From positions 372,001 through 436,000 of the forward strand of contig CAHJWL010000001.1 in NCBI GenBank assembly GCA_903642235.1: DNA of 64,000 nucleotides, in the 5' to 3' direction. Shown piece after piece: positions 52,013-60,779 of this stretch. The DNA is from Acidobacteriaceae bacterium. GTDB lineage: Bacteria; Acidobacteriota; Terriglobia; Terriglobales; Acidobacteriaceae. Each line of letters starts with the position of its first letter. The first letter of the stretch is position 1. The notes under the pieces are model-generated. The model did not search any database. It saw only the letters and a program-made list of their open reading frames with translations, and had not been told where the DNA came from. The translations under genes and the position numbers were made by a program.

Positions 52013-52355
52013 GATTCCGACCCTTGCTGCCCGTCTTCGCTTCGTCCGGTGTTGCGATCCTGCCCGGGTTGCGCGACGTGCGAGCTTCTGTGATGCCGGC
52101 CGATAATCCGGTCCGCCTCACAGTAGATTAGACACAGGTTTCCGCCGGAGGTTGCGGGGTGGTTGGTTGTGGATCGGGAGGTGTTTCGGGGGAGAGCAGA
52201 TTCTGCGTGATCGAGAACAAGAAAAGCAGACCAGAAAGCAGCAGCAGATCCCTGCGGGATCGAGAACAAAGAACTTGGTTGGGACGCGTGAGAGCTGCTG
52301 GTAGAGAAGCAGATCCCTACGGGACGACAACAAAAGGGTAGGAGAAAGGGTTGGG
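52013..52355. other. Divergent intergenic region before murC
   Basis: The 343-bp gap between the reversed glycine-rich gene and murC carries no gene. Three copies of a short dispersed palindromic repeat occupy 52196-52336 (listed separately). A ribosome site GGAGAAAGGG (about 52341-52350) precedes murC. Promoters for both divergent genes must lie here, but no strong -35/-10 pair stands out. Confidence 0.6.
52196..52336. repeat. Three dispersed palindromic repeats in tandem upstream of murC
   Basis: Copies start at 52196, 52244 and 52309. The second and third have the core GCAGATCCC-T-N-CGGGA followed by GAGAACAA or GACAACAA; the first is degenerate (GCAGATTCTGCGTGATC). The spacing is 48 and 65 bp. 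Other copies are at 22984 and 58238. The core is a palindrome, so they can form small hairpins. Confidence 0.7.
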
Positions 52356-53774
52356 ATGAGTTTGGTTGGAAGTAAGCCAGGACACCTGCTGTTTGCGGCA
52401 TCGCAGCGGGTGCACTTCATCGGGATTGGCGGGATCGGGATGAGCGGGATTGCGGAGATCCTGCTGACGATGGGGTACGCGGTGTCGGGGTCGGATCTTC
52501 GGCGAAGCGGGGCCACCGACCGCCTGCTGGGAATGGGGGCGCGCATCTTTGAGGGGCATGCGCCGGCGAATGTGGCGGCGTGCGATGTGGTGGTGACGAC
52601 CTCGGCGGTGAATGCGGCGAACGTGGAGGTGATGGAGGCACGGGTGCGGCATATCCCGGTGATTCCGCGGGCGGAGATGCTGGCGGAGATGATGCGGCTG
52701 CGGTACGGGATCGCCATTGCCGGGATGCATGGAAAGACGACGACGACGAGCATGGTGGCGGCGGTGCTGGCGGGGGGTGGCCTGGATCCAACGGTAGTAG
52801 TGGGAGGCCGGGTGGATGCGTTGGGATCGAATGCGCGGCTGGGGACGAGCCAGTACCTGGTGGTGGAGGCGGATGAGAGCGACCGGAGTTTTCTGAAGCT
52901 GAGCCCGGTGCTGGGAGTGGTGACGAACCTGGACCGGGAGCACATGGACTGCTATCGGGACATGGCGGACGTGGAGGGGGCTTTTGTGGAGTTTATGGAC
53001 CGGATGCCGTTCTATGGGGCGACCACTGTTTGCGTCGACGACCCGCTGCTGGCGGCGGTGCTGCCGCGGGTGAAGCGGCGGGTATTTACCTACGGGGAGA
53101 GTGCCCGGGCGGAGTTTCGGGTGGAGCGGCTGCCGGCGGAGCGAGCGGAGGACGCCTGGTCGCGGTTTGTGGTGACGGCCGAGGGTGAGGGCGAGATGGG
53201 GCCATTTGCGCTGCATGTGCCGGGCCGGCACAACGTGCTGAATGCGACGGCGGCGGTGGCGATCGGGGTGCAGCTGGGGGTCGCGCCGGAGCAGATTGCG
53301 GCCGGGCTTGCGAGCTTTCGCGGGGTCGACCGGCGGTTCCAGACCAAGGGGGTGGTGCGCGGAGTGACGGTGGTGGACGACTACGGGCATCATCCGACGG
53401 AGGTGCTGGCGACCCTCGAGGCGGCGCGGGAGTGCAGGTACGGGCGGGTGCTGGTGCTGTTCCAGCCGCATCGCTACACGCGGACGCGGGACCTGATGGG
53501 GGAGTTCGCCGGGGCGTTTGGGGCGGCGGACCGGGTTGAGGTCGTGGACATCTATGCGGCGAGTGAGGAGCCGATTGCGGGAGTCACGGCGGAGGTGCTG
53601 GTGGAGGCGATCGGGCGCGAGCGCGGGGATGGAGCGGTGCGGTACGCGGGGTCGATGGAGGAGGCGGTGCGGCGGCTGGCGGCCGAGGCGCGGGCGGGGG
53701 ATCTGGTGCTGACGCTGGGGGCGGGAAGTGTGAGCGCGGCAGGAGCGGGGTTGCTGGCGGCGCTGGCGGAGTGA
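52356..53774 (+). CDS. murC: UDP-MurNAc:L-alanine ligase MurC
   Basis: MurC adds L-alanine to UDP-MurNAc. Residues 15-30 ([18 protein letters not shown]) are the nucleotide-binding N-terminus, the ATP loop [14 protein letters not shown] is near 125-138, and [19 protein letters not shown] is the family C-terminal motif. The 472-residue length is normal. ATG 52356 has GGAGAAAGGG upstream. Neither murB nor ddl follows; a repeat-filled 215-bp gap leads to ftsQ. Confidence 0.97.
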   Translation: MSLVGSKPGHLLFAASQRVHFIGIGGIGMSGIAEILLTMGYAVSGSDLRRSGATDRLLGMGARIFEGHAPANVAACDVVVTTSAVNAANVEVMEARVRHIPVIPRAEMLAEMMRLRYGIAIAGMHGKTTTTSMVAAVLAGGGLDPTVVVGGRVDALGSNARLGTSQYLVVEADESDRSFLKLSPVLGVVTNLDREHMDCYRDMADVEGAFVEFMDRMPFYGATTVCVDDPLLAAVLPRVKRRVFTYGESARAEFRVERLPAERAEDAWSRFVVTAEGEGEMGPFALHVPGRHNVLNATAAVAIGVQLGVAPEQIAAGLASFRGVDRRFQTKGVVRGVTVVDDYGHHPTEVLATLEAARECRYGRVLVLFQPHRYTRTRDLMGEFAGAFGAADRVEVVDIYAASEEPIAGVTAEVLVEAIGRERGDGAVRYAGSMEEAVRRLAAEARAGDLVLTLGAGSVSAAGAGLLAALAE

Positions 53775-53797
53775 GGCTGATCCGGACGCTCGGGGTG

Positions 53798-53883
53798 GAG
53801 AAGCGGGTTCTTCGCTGTGCTCAGAATGACAAGCGGGAACAAAGACGAGAAGCGCGTTTCGCGCTGTGCTCATAAAGGACAAG
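53798..53883. repeat. Two tandem palindrome-type repeats between murC and ftsQ
   Basis: Copies at 53798-53844 and 53847-53883, both containing GAGAAGCG and CGCTGTGCTCA followed by GACAAG or GGACAAG. Their period is 49 bp. They resemble a dispersed element of the TTCGCTGTGCTCAGAATGAC type. They end 106 bp before ftsQ. Confidence 0.65.
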
Positions 53884-53989
53884 TTGGGGGGAAGAGCATG
53901 GCGTTTTGCCCGATGTTCCTCCGGAGGTACGTGGGATTGGCGGGGTGCAGAAGGCGGCGGGCGGCGGGTTATAGTCGGGAGGGCGATTC

Positions 53990-55216
53990 GTGCGCGGCCT
54001 TGCTTGGGCTGGAGCGGCTAGAGATGAGAAGGGATTAGGTGGGGGCACGTTGATTCCGTCGACCCAGGAGAGGTTTGCGCAGGGCCGGCGGAAGGGACCG
54101 CAGCCGGTCGCGCCTCGTCATCCGCGCCGGGAACTCGTCGAGGACCTGATTGCTGCGGAGGGTGAGGGAGGGTACAACCGGGGGCGCAAGCGGACCGGGG
54201 TCCGACTGACATTTCGCGGCGGTCTGCCGGAGACGATGGCCGGAAAGGTGATCGCCGGGCTGGTGGGGGCGTTGCTTCTGGGCGCGGTCGCGGTCAGCAC
54301 CGTAGCGACGCATCGCGTCATGCTGCGGGATCAGCGGTTTGTGATCCCGGGGCCACCGGCAGTGGAGACCACGGGAAATGAGCGGCTGAGCCGGGCGGAG
54401 ATCCTGGCGGCGCTGCACGGCGACGTGGGGCAGAACGTGTTCAGCCTCTCGCTGGAGCGACAGAAGGCCATCCTTGAGGCGATTCCTTGGGTAGAGCGGG
54501 CGACCGTGATGCGGTTGCTCCCGGACCACCTGCGGGCGAGCGTGGTGGAGCGGACGCCGATAGCGTTTGTGCGGGAAAAGGGGCAGATCGGGCTGGTGGA
54601 CGCGCATGGGGTGCTGCTCGATCTACGCCAGGCCGGGGGCGAGGGAACGGGTGCGAGCTACTCGTTTCCGGTCGTGACAGGCGTATTGGCAGCGGATCCG
54701 GTGAGCGTACGGGCCGCGCGGATGAAAATCCTTGCCGACTTTATGACGGCGATGGATGCGACGGGCGAGCACGTCTCGGCGAAGCTGAGTGAGGTGGATC
54801 TCTCGAACCCGGAGGATGTGAAGGCGCTGATTCCGGATAACGGGGCGGAAGTGCTGGTGCACTTTGGCGATGCGGACTACCTGGACCGGTACCGGAAGTA
54901 TGAGGCGCATCTGGCGGAGTGGCGATCGCAGTATCCGAAGCTGGCGAGCGTGGATATGCGGTATGACCGGCAGGCGGTGCTCGAGATGCAGCAGGGATCG
55001 CCCGTGCCGCTGAACAGTGTGGAGCCGACGGCTGAGGTGGCCAAGGCCGCGGCGGCGGTGCCACTGAAGAAAGGGCAGAGGAGTGTGTCTCCGGCAGTGC
55101 ACGAAGTCATCAGTTCATCGCCGTCGCCGACTTTGGGCCATACTTCCGCAGGGGAGAGGGAACCGCGCTTTGGAGGGGCGGTGAGGCACTTGGCGGCGAA
55201 GGTCGTGCATCGATGA
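53990..55216 (+). CDS. ftsQ: Cell division protein FtsQ
   Basis: FtsQ is a bitopic divisome protein. The 408-residue product has a cytoplasmic N-terminus of about 85 residues, one membrane helix (GKVIAGLVGALLLGAVAVSTVA, about 85-106), and a POTRA domain (115-195, with LSRAEILAALHGDVGQNVFSLSLERQKAILEAIPWVERATVMRLLPD), then the beta domain. The C-terminal 55 residues look disordered. GTG 53990 is chosen because GGGAGG is 7 bases upstream; TTG 54051 is possible. The stop overlaps ftsA as ATGA. Confidence 0.9.
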   Translation: MRGLAWAGAARDEKGLGGGTLIPSTQERFAQGRRKGPQPVAPRHPRRELVEDLIAAEGEGGYNRGRKRTGVRLTFRGGLPETMAGKVIAGLVGALLLGAVAVSTVATHRVMLRDQRFVIPGPPAVETTGNERLSRAEILAALHGDVGQNVFSLSLERQKAILEAIPWVERATVMRLLPDHLRASVVERTPIAFVREKGQIGLVDAHGVLLDLRQAGGEGTGASYSFPVVTGVLAADPVSVRAARMKILADFMTAMDATGEHVSAKLSEVDLSNPEDVKALIPDNGAEVLVHFGDADYLDRYRKYEAHLAEWRSQYPKLASVDMRYDRQAVLEMQQGSPVPLNSVEPTAEVAKAAAAVPLKKGQRSVSPAVHEVISSSPSPTLGHTSAGEREPRFGGAVRHLAAKVVHR

Positions 55217-56451
55217 CGCAGAAGCCGGAGAACCTGATCACGGTGGTCGACGCGGGCAGCCAAAAGAGCTGTGTGCTGGTGGCGGAGCTGGTGGATGGGG
55301 TGCTGCGGTATCGCGGGCATGGGATTGAGCCGTCGCGCGGGATGCGGAAGGGTCTGATCGCAGAGCTGGGGCCGGCGGCGGAGGCGATCAACCGGGCGGC
55401 GCTGACGGCCGAACGGGTAGCTCGCGCCACGATCGAGACGGCAGTGGTGGGGATTGGCGGGACGCATGTGCGCGGGGTGAACTCGCGCGGCGGCATCAGC
55501 ATGGGCAGCCGGATGCGGGAGATTACGCGCGAAGAGGTGAAGGCGGCGGTGGACCGGGCGCGGAGTGTGGCCCTGCCGCCGGACCGCGAGGTGCTGCACC
55601 TCTTGCCGCAGGAGTTCATCCTCGATGACCAGGCGGGGATCCACGACCCGGTGGGGATGGTGGGGAACAAGCTGGAGGTGAACCTGCATATCTCGACCTG
55701 CTCGGGTGGCGTGGCGCAGAGTGTCATTACGTGCGCGAACCGGGCGGGGCTCGAGGTGCAGGACACGGTCTACGAGGGCATTGCGTCAGCCGAGGCGGTG
55801 CTGAGTGCGGACGAGCGTGAGCTGGGTGTGTGCATTGCGGATGTGGGCGCGAGCACGACGGAGCTGGCGGTGTTCTTTGAGGGGTCGGTCGCGCATACGG
55901 CGGTGCTGCCGATTGGCGGGGACCACTTTACGAATGACCTGGCGGTAGGGCTGCATGTGACGGTAGAGGAGGCCGAGCAGCTGAAGCAGATATACGGGCA
56001 CTGCGTGGTGACGGCCATTCCGCAGCTGAACGAGATCGAGATTGGTGGCGATCTGTCGGTCGGGAACCTGGGTGGAGGAAACCAGGCGCGGATCATCCGA
56101 CAGCGGTTCCTCGCGGAGATCCTGGAACCGCGGGCCCGGGAGCTGTTTACGCTGATGCGGGACAACCTGCGGCAGGGCGGGGTGCTCGAGGCGCTGGGCG
56201 CGGGGTGTGTGTTGACCGGCGGCGGTGCTAAGATGGCGGGGCTGCTCGACAATGCGGAGAGTCTGCTGCGGGTGCCGGCGCGGGTGGGGCACCCGGTGCC
56301 GCTGAGCCGGATGCCGGCGGAGCTGGCGGGGCCGGAGTTCTCGGCGGCGATCGGGATGCTGCTGTACACGCATCGAACGCAGATTCGCCGGGCGAGCGAG
56401 GAGCAGGGGCTGCGGGCGAAGCTGAAGGCGATCTTCGCTGGAAGTTTTTAG
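55213..56451 (+). CDS. ftsA: Cell division protein FtsA
   Basis: FtsA is the actin-like membrane anchor of the Z-ring. The 412-residue protein has the actin-fold ATPase features TVVDAGSQKSCVLVAEL, CIADVGASTTELAVF and LTGGGAKMAGL, plus RRASEEQGLRAKLKAIFAGSF at the C-terminus, an amphipathic membrane-targeting helix ending. It is coupled to ftsQ by a 4-base overlap. ftsZ, usually next, lies 5.1 kb away because of inserted genes. Confidence 0.95.
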   Translation: MTQKPENLITVVDAGSQKSCVLVAELVDGVLRYRGHGIEPSRGMRKGLIAELGPAAEAINRAALTAERVARATIETAVVGIGGTHVRGVNSRGGISMGSRMREITREEVKAAVDRARSVALPPDREVLHLLPQEFILDDQAGIHDPVGMVGNKLEVNLHISTCSGGVAQSVITCANRAGLEVQDTVYEGIASAEAVLSADERELGVCIADVGASTTELAVFFEGSVAHTAVLPIGGDHFTNDLAVGLHVTVEEAEQLKQIYGHCVVTAIPQLNEIEIGGDLSVGNLGGGNQARIIRQRFLAEILEPRARELFTLMRDNLRQGGVLEALGAGCVLTGGGAKMAGLLDNAESLLRVPARVGHPVPLSRMPAELAGPEFSAAIGMLLYTHRTQIRRASEEQGLRAKLKAIFAGSF

Positions 56452-56496
56452 GTTGCTTTCACCTACGTTTACACTTGGTCGAATGCATGAGGAGAC

Positions 56497-56823
56497 GTGA
56501 AGCCTGTTCGGTTTCTTGGCAACTCACTTAAGGTGATTCGAGAATTTGGGGAGGATGCGCGGCGCGATGCCGGATTTCAGCTGGATCGCGTACAACGCGG
56601 CCTTGAGCCCTCGGACAGCAAGTTCATGGCCGGCGTTGGCAGCGGTGTGCGGGAGATTCGATTGTGGGACGAGACTGGAACGTATCGTGTTCTGTATACG
56701 GCCCGCTTGGCCGACGCCGTGTATGTTCTGCATGCGTTCCAGAAGAAGACGCAGGCGACCTCGCAACGAGATATAGATGTGGCCCGCACTCGCTGGTTGG
56801 AGCTTAAGGAGGCAATGCGATGA
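56497..56823 (+). CDS. RelE/ParE-type (Gp49-like) toxin
   Basis: A 108-residue protein similar to phage-derived Gp49-like HigB/RelE toxins: LKVIREFGEDARRDAGFQLDRVQRG at the start, VGSGVREIRLWDETGTYRVLYTARLADAVYVLHAFQKKTQATSQRDIDVARTRWLEL following. Such toxins cut mRNA on the ribosome. GTG 56497 is close to AGGAG. The stop overlaps the antitoxin ATG at 56820 as ATGA. Confidence 0.9.
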   Translation: MKPVRFLGNSLKVIREFGEDARRDAGFQLDRVQRGLEPSDSKFMAGVGSGVREIRLWDETGTYRVLYTARLADAVYVLHAFQKKTQATSQRDIDVARTRWLELKEAMR

Positions 56824-57101
56824 AGGATGTGGCGGAGTTCTCAAGTGTATGGGACGCGGTAGCCGACACGCCGGAGGAGGCAGCGACCCTGCGGACGCGC
56901 GCGGAGCTTATGCATGCTATCGAGGCAATCATTGAGGACGCAAAGTGGACTCAGGCAGAAGCAGCGCGACGGTGTGGCCTCACGCAGCCCAGGATGAGCG
57001 ATCTGCTGCGGGGGAGAGTCTCGCAATTTTCTCTGGATGCTCTGGTGAATGTGGTAACAGCTCTTGGGCGGCGAGTGCGGGTCGAGGTTGAAGCAGCTTA
57101 G
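56820..57101 (+). CDS. XRE-type antitoxin of the Gp49-like module
   Basis: A 93-residue DNA-binding antitoxin with a helix-turn-helix (TQAEAARRCGLTQPRMSDLLRGRVSQFSLDALVNVVTALG, about 42-82) of the DUF/XRE HigA type. It is expected to neutralise the upstream toxin and repress the pair. Toxin-first order is typical for HigBA. Overlap with the toxin is 4 bp. Confidence 0.9.
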   Translation: MKDVAEFSSVWDAVADTPEEAATLRTRAELMHAIEAIIEDAKWTQAEAARRCGLTQPRMSDLLRGRVSQFSLDALVNVVTALGRRVRVEVEAA

Positions 57102-57128
57102 CCTCCTTACCTTTGGTACAGTCCCGTC

Positions 57129-58208
57129 ATGCACAAATTTCTGCTCCGGTTGACCTTCACTCTTGGTGCGCTGTTCGCCTCCGGCACTTTCGCTTCGAAC
57201 TTGAAATCTCAGACACCTACTAAGCCGGCGGCGGGAACCTGGGCGATAGCGGTGCATGGCGGCGCCGGCTCTGGCGAGTGGGAGCACATGCCGGATGCGA
57301 AGGAGGCGGCCTACCATGCGGCGCTTGACCGGGCCTTGAAGGCGGGCGCGGCGGTGCTGGAGAGGGATGGCGCGTCAATGGACGCGGTCGAGGCGGCGCT
57401 CCATGTTATGGAGGACGATCCGCTGTTCAATGCGGGGCGGGGCGCGGTGTTCAACGAGCATGGCGAGAACGAGATGGACGCGTCGATCATGGATGGCAAG
57501 ACGCTTGGGGCGGGCGCGGTGGCGGGGGTGCACTTCACGAAGAATCCGATCTCGCTGGCGCGGTCGGTGATGGAGAAGACGCCGCACGTGATGCTGGTGG
57601 GACAGGGCGCCGATGAGTACTCGAAGCGGGCGGGCTTACCGCAGGAGCCGGTGGCGTACTTCTGGACGGCGCAGCGATGGAAGGAGCTGGGCGAGGTGCT
57701 GGAGAAGAGCGGGCGGCCGATGCCGCCGCTGCCGCCGGGAGTGACGCAGGCGATGACGGCGGTGGACCCGAATGAGGTTTCGCCGCGGCACCAGTACGGG
57801 ACGACGGGCGTGGTGGTGCGGGACCGCAAGGGAAATGTGGCGGCGGGGACGTCCACGGGCGGGATGCAGGGCAAGATGCGCGGCCGGGTAGGCGACAGTC
57901 CCATCATCGGCGCGGGTACCTATGCGAGCAACGCGAGCTGTGCGGTCTCGGGAACGGGTGTCGGTGAGTACTTCATTCGTCTGAATCTCGCCCGCGGCAT
58001 CTGCGATGCGGTGCAGTACAGAGGGATGACGGTGCAAGCGGCGGCGGATGAGATGCTGCATACGACGCTGCCCTCGCTGAAGGGCGGCGAAGGTGGAGTG
58101 ATCGTGTTGAGTCCGAACGAAGCGCCGGTGTGGAGCTTCAACACGGTGGGGATGTTTCGGGCACGGATGGTGGAAGGTGGGACAGAGGAGATTGCGATCC
58201 GGCACTGA
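57129..58208 (+). CDS. Exported isoaspartyl peptidase/L-asparaginase (Ntn hydrolase)
   Basis: A 359-residue plant-type asparaginase family member. A hydrophobic signal-like N-terminus (FLLRLTFTLGALFASGTFA) suggests export. WAIAVHGGAGSG, NAGRGAVFNEHGENEMDAS and the autocleavage site HQYGTTGVVV with the probable nucleophile Thr225 are present, followed by GTSTGGMQGK. The enzyme is processed to alpha and beta chains and cleaves isoaspartyl peptides or asparagine. It starts 27 bp after the antitoxin. Confidence 0.92.
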   Translation: MHKFLLRLTFTLGALFASGTFASNLKSQTPTKPAAGTWAIAVHGGAGSGEWEHMPDAKEAAYHAALDRALKAGAAVLERDGASMDAVEAALHVMEDDPLFNAGRGAVFNEHGENEMDASIMDGKTLGAGAVAGVHFTKNPISLARSVMEKTPHVMLVGQGADEYSKRAGLPQEPVAYFWTAQRWKELGEVLEKSGRPMPPLPPGVTQAMTAVDPNEVSPRHQYGTTGVVVRDRKGNVAAGTSTGGMQGKMRGRVGDSPIIGAGTYASNASCAVSGTGVGEYFIRLNLARGICDAVQYRGMTVQAAADEMLHTTLPSLKGGEGGVIVLSPNEAPVWSFNTVGMFRARMVEGGTEEIAIRH

Positions 58209-58237
58209 AGGGAACTGTACGGGTGCGCTGGAAACGA

Positions 58238-58264
58238 GCAGATCCCTTCGGGATGACAACCAAA
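58238..58264. repeat. Dispersed palindromic repeat after asparaginase gene
   Basis: GCAGATCCCTTCGGGATGAC followed by ACAACCAAA-type sequence; same family as the copies at 22984 and 52196-52336. It lies 30 bp after the asparaginase stop. Confidence 0.7.
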
Positions 58265-58298
58265 GCTTTGAGGACGGTTCAGCTGGCTAACGGCCTGC

Positions 58299-58348
58299 GC
58301 CCCATCAATCGCAACAAAAGGCTGCGACGGATGGGGCAGCATCTTTTT
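58299..58348 (+). terminator. Rho-independent terminator after the asparaginase gene
   Basis: GCCCCATC (58299-58306) pairs with GATGGGGC (58330-58337), extended inside by TCGCA/TGCGA. A T5 run (58344-58348) follows. It sits between the convergent asparaginase and SDR genes; a T-run is present only for the plus direction. Confidence 0.82.
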
Positions 58349-58364
58349 ACACTTCTGAGGGTGC

Positions 58365-59105
58365 CTAAACGGCGTTGATTCCGCCGTCTACGAACAGCTC
58401 GACACCTGCGATGAAGCTTGAGTCACTTGAGCCAAGGAAGACTGCCGTCTTTGCGATGTCACTGCCTTCGCCGATGCGGCCGAGCGGCACGGACGCGGTG
58501 ACCGCCTTGAGGACCTCCGCGTTGTTGGCCAGGTAAGCGGCGTTTCCAGCGGTGTGGATGGGTCCGGGGCTGAGCACGTTGACGCGTGGGCCGGTGCCCT
58601 TTAGTTCGCCCGTAAAGCTTCGCGCAAAGCTGCGCAGAGAGGCCTTGGTCGCACCATAAACGGCCATGCCGGGGAAGCCGGAGCTGCCGATGAAGGAGCC
58701 ATTCAGGATGATGGAGCCGGTCTGATCCATCAACGGAATGGCCTTCTGCACTGTGAAGAAGACGCCTTTCACGTTGATGTCGACGCACTTGTCATAGAAC
58801 TCCTCGGTTACCTGTCCGAAAGGCTTCTGCTCATAGATCCCGGCGTTGGCAAAGACGATGTCGAGTCTGCCCTTCTTCGCTTTGATCTCGGCGAAGAGAC
58901 GATCGAGATCCGCGAGATCGCCGGAGTCCGCCTGAATACCCGCGGCGTTTGCGCCCAGGGTCTCGACGGCCTTCTCGAGTTCAGGTTTTCTGCGACCGGT
59001 TATGAAGACGAAGGCGCCTTCGTTGAGAAACTCTTTTGCGGTGTCAAAGCCCATGCCTTCACTGCCGCCGGTAATCAGCGCGATCTTTCCATCCAGCTTT
59101 CCCAT
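58365..59105 (-). CDS. Short-chain dehydrogenase/reductase
   Basis: A classical SDR of 246 residues. Cofactor motif TGGSEGMG at residues 12-19, NAG at 87-89, catalytic Ser near 142, Tyr150 and Lys154 (YGATK), and SPGPIHTAGNAAYLANN afterwards. GRRK after strand 2 suggests NADP(H) preference. The substrate is unknown. It is on the minus strand, a reversed gene within the ftsA-ftsZ insertion, and divergent from the acyltransferase gene. Confidence 0.93.
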   Translation of the reverse strand: MGKLDGKIALITGGSEGMGFDTAKEFLNEGAFVFITGRRKPELEKAVETLGANAAGIQADSGDLADLDRLFAEIKAKKGRLDIVFANAGIYEQKPFGQVTEEFYDKCVDINVKGVFFTVQKAIPLMDQTGSIILNGSFIGSSGFPGMAVYGATKASLRSFARSFTGELKGTGPRVNVLSPGPIHTAGNAAYLANNAEVLKAVTASVPLGRIGEGSDIAKTAVFLGSSDSSFIAGVELFVDGGINAV

Positions 59106-59259
59106 GCGTCTCTCCTGTGGTTCAACTGACGATTGGACGGGAGGAAGCGGCGGGGCGAACTACACAATCCGCCGAAAGGCTTGCCTAATCCTCCAAAGTG
59201 AATTCAGGTGTCGTCAGGATGCCGGAAGATGGAGCTTGCATGTAGGCTGGACGGACACA

Positions 59260-60390
59260 ATGAATCAGACGTCTCCGGCACTGCCAAGCAAGAGTCATTA
59301 CGAGATCCTGGATGGGCTGCGCGGGGTCGCGGCCATCCTGGTTGTGATGTTCCACACCTTTGAGGCGTATGCGGACGGCAATCCGCAGAAGCAGATCATC
59401 AACCATGGCTACATGGCGGTGGACTTCTTCTTTCTGCTCTCGGGCTTCGTTATCGCGTACGCCTATGACGACCGTTGGGGACGGATGACGCAGTGGGATT
59501 TTTACAAGCGGCGGCTGGTGCGGCTGCAGCCGATGGTGGTGATGGGCAGCGTGATCGGAGCGGCGTTGTTTTATCTTGCAAAGGCACCGATGTTTCCGCT
59601 GGTGGCGACGACGCCGGTTTGGAAGGTGCTGGTGGCCATGGTGGTGGGGGCGACGCTGATTCCGCTCCTGCCCTCAATGGACATTCGTGGGTGGCAGGAG
59701 ATGCACCCGCTGGACGGGCCGGCGTGGAGCTTGTTCTACGAGTATCTTGCGAACATTCTGTACGCGGTATGGCTACGAAGATTCTCAAAGAGAGTGCTGG
59801 GCCTGCTGGTGGTGCTGACGGGAGCGTTTCTGTTTCAACTGCTGGTCTGGGGGCCGCGCGGGGATGTGATCGGGGGATGGGCGGTCGACAAAACGCAGCT
59901 GCACATAGGGTTTGCACGACTGCTGTACCCGTTTCTGGCAGGCATGCTGCTGATGCGGGTGGGCAAACGGATCCATGTTAAGGGCGCGTTCGGGATCTGC
60001 AGCGTGATGCTGGTGGTCTTGTTTGCGCTGCCGCGGTTTGGCGGGCCGACGCACCTCTGGGTGAATGGGCTGTACGAGTTCTTCTGCATTGCCGTCATGT
60101 TTCCGGTGATTGTGGCGATGGGTGCGGGCGACCGGGTGACGGGGAGGATGGAGACGCGGCTGTGCAAGTTCGCCGGCGACATCTCGTATCCGCTCTATAT
60201 CACGCACTACCCGCTGATTTACTGGTACACGGCCTGGGTGACGCGGGACAAGGTGCCGGCGGCGACGGGCGCTGTCTTCGGGGCGTTGCTGCTGCTGACG
60301 GCGATAACCGTTGCCTATGCGGCTCTGAAGCTCTATGACGAGCCGGTGAGGGCCTGGCTGGGGCGGCGGTTTCTGGTAAGACGCGCGTAG
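59260..60390 (+). CDS. Acyltransferase 3 (OafA/YrhL-like) membrane protein
   Basis: A 376-residue membrane acyltransferase. The N-terminal YEILDGLRGVAAILVVMFHTFEAY and YMAVDFFFLLSGFVIAYAYDDRWG are diagnostic of the family. About ten membrane segments follow; the C-terminal ISYPLYITHYPLIYWYTAW is typical. Such enzymes O-acylate sugars, including peptidoglycan or LPS. ATG 59260 is used; the frame is open to 59002 but that part lies under the SDR gene. Confidence 0.93.
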   Translation: MNQTSPALPSKSHYEILDGLRGVAAILVVMFHTFEAYADGNPQKQIINHGYMAVDFFFLLSGFVIAYAYDDRWGRMTQWDFYKRRLVRLQPMVVMGSVIGAALFYLAKAPMFPLVATTPVWKVLVAMVVGATLIPLLPSMDIRGWQEMHPLDGPAWSLFYEYLANILYAVWLRRFSKRVLGLLVVLTGAFLFQLLVWGPRGDVIGGWAVDKTQLHIGFARLLYPFLAGMLLMRVGKRIHVKGAFGICSVMLVVLFALPRFGGPTHLWVNGLYEFFCIAVMFPVIVAMGAGDRVTGRMETRLCKFAGDISYPLYITHYPLIYWYTAWVTRDKVPAATGAVFGALLLLTAITVAYAALKLYDEPVRAWLGRRFLVRRA

Positions 60391-60434
60391 AGCGGACAGG
60401 TGCGGGGAACCGCTCAGGGAGGTTCTTCTTGTCG

Positions 60435-60779
60435 TTAGTCGTGCTGAATGGCGCGGATCAGGATGTAGAGGTTCAGGAAGGCAAATGCGAGAGACGGCAG
60501 CGACTCGGCAAGGCTATCCCTCATGCGGACCCGAACGGCGAATGCGATAAACATCAAGAGTGACAGGCCGCCTGAGCCGATCCAAAGGGCGGGGAGCCAC
60601 TTGAGGCCGACCAAAAGGCTGAGGCCGCCGAGGATCTCAAGGACTCCGGTCAGCACGCGCAGGTGCTGGAGACCGAAGCGCTCGAAGTCTTTCGTAACGG
60701 ACTGGGTGGTCAGGCCAAGAACTCCGTAGATGAGGAAAGCAGCGGCAGACGCGCACGTGAGGACCGTCAGGGCCCTCAT
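60435..60779 (-). CDS. DoxX-like membrane protein, second of pair
   Basis: A 114-residue membrane protein with four hydrophobic segments, starting at ATG 60779 (MRALTVLTCASAAAFLIYGVLGL). LQHLRVLTGVLEILGGLSLLVGLKWLPAL resembles the DoxX fold. Its start overlaps the stop of the preceding DoxX-like gene by 4 bp (ATGA), so the two are coupled. The function is unknown; related proteins act with quinones or thioredoxin-like systems. Confidence 0.78.
   Translation of the reverse strand: MRALTVLTCASAAAFLIYGVLGLTTQSVTKDFERFGLQHLRVLTGVLEILGGLSLLVGLKWLPALWIGSGGLSLLMFIAFAVRVRMRDSLAESLPSLAFAFLNLYILIRAIQHD

Noticed and set aside
52317-53882. 521-residue minus-strand frame opposite murC
   Set aside because: It is an antisense artefact of GC-rich coding bias; murC shows all family motifs on the plus strand and the shadow is Arg/His/Pro-rich without domains.
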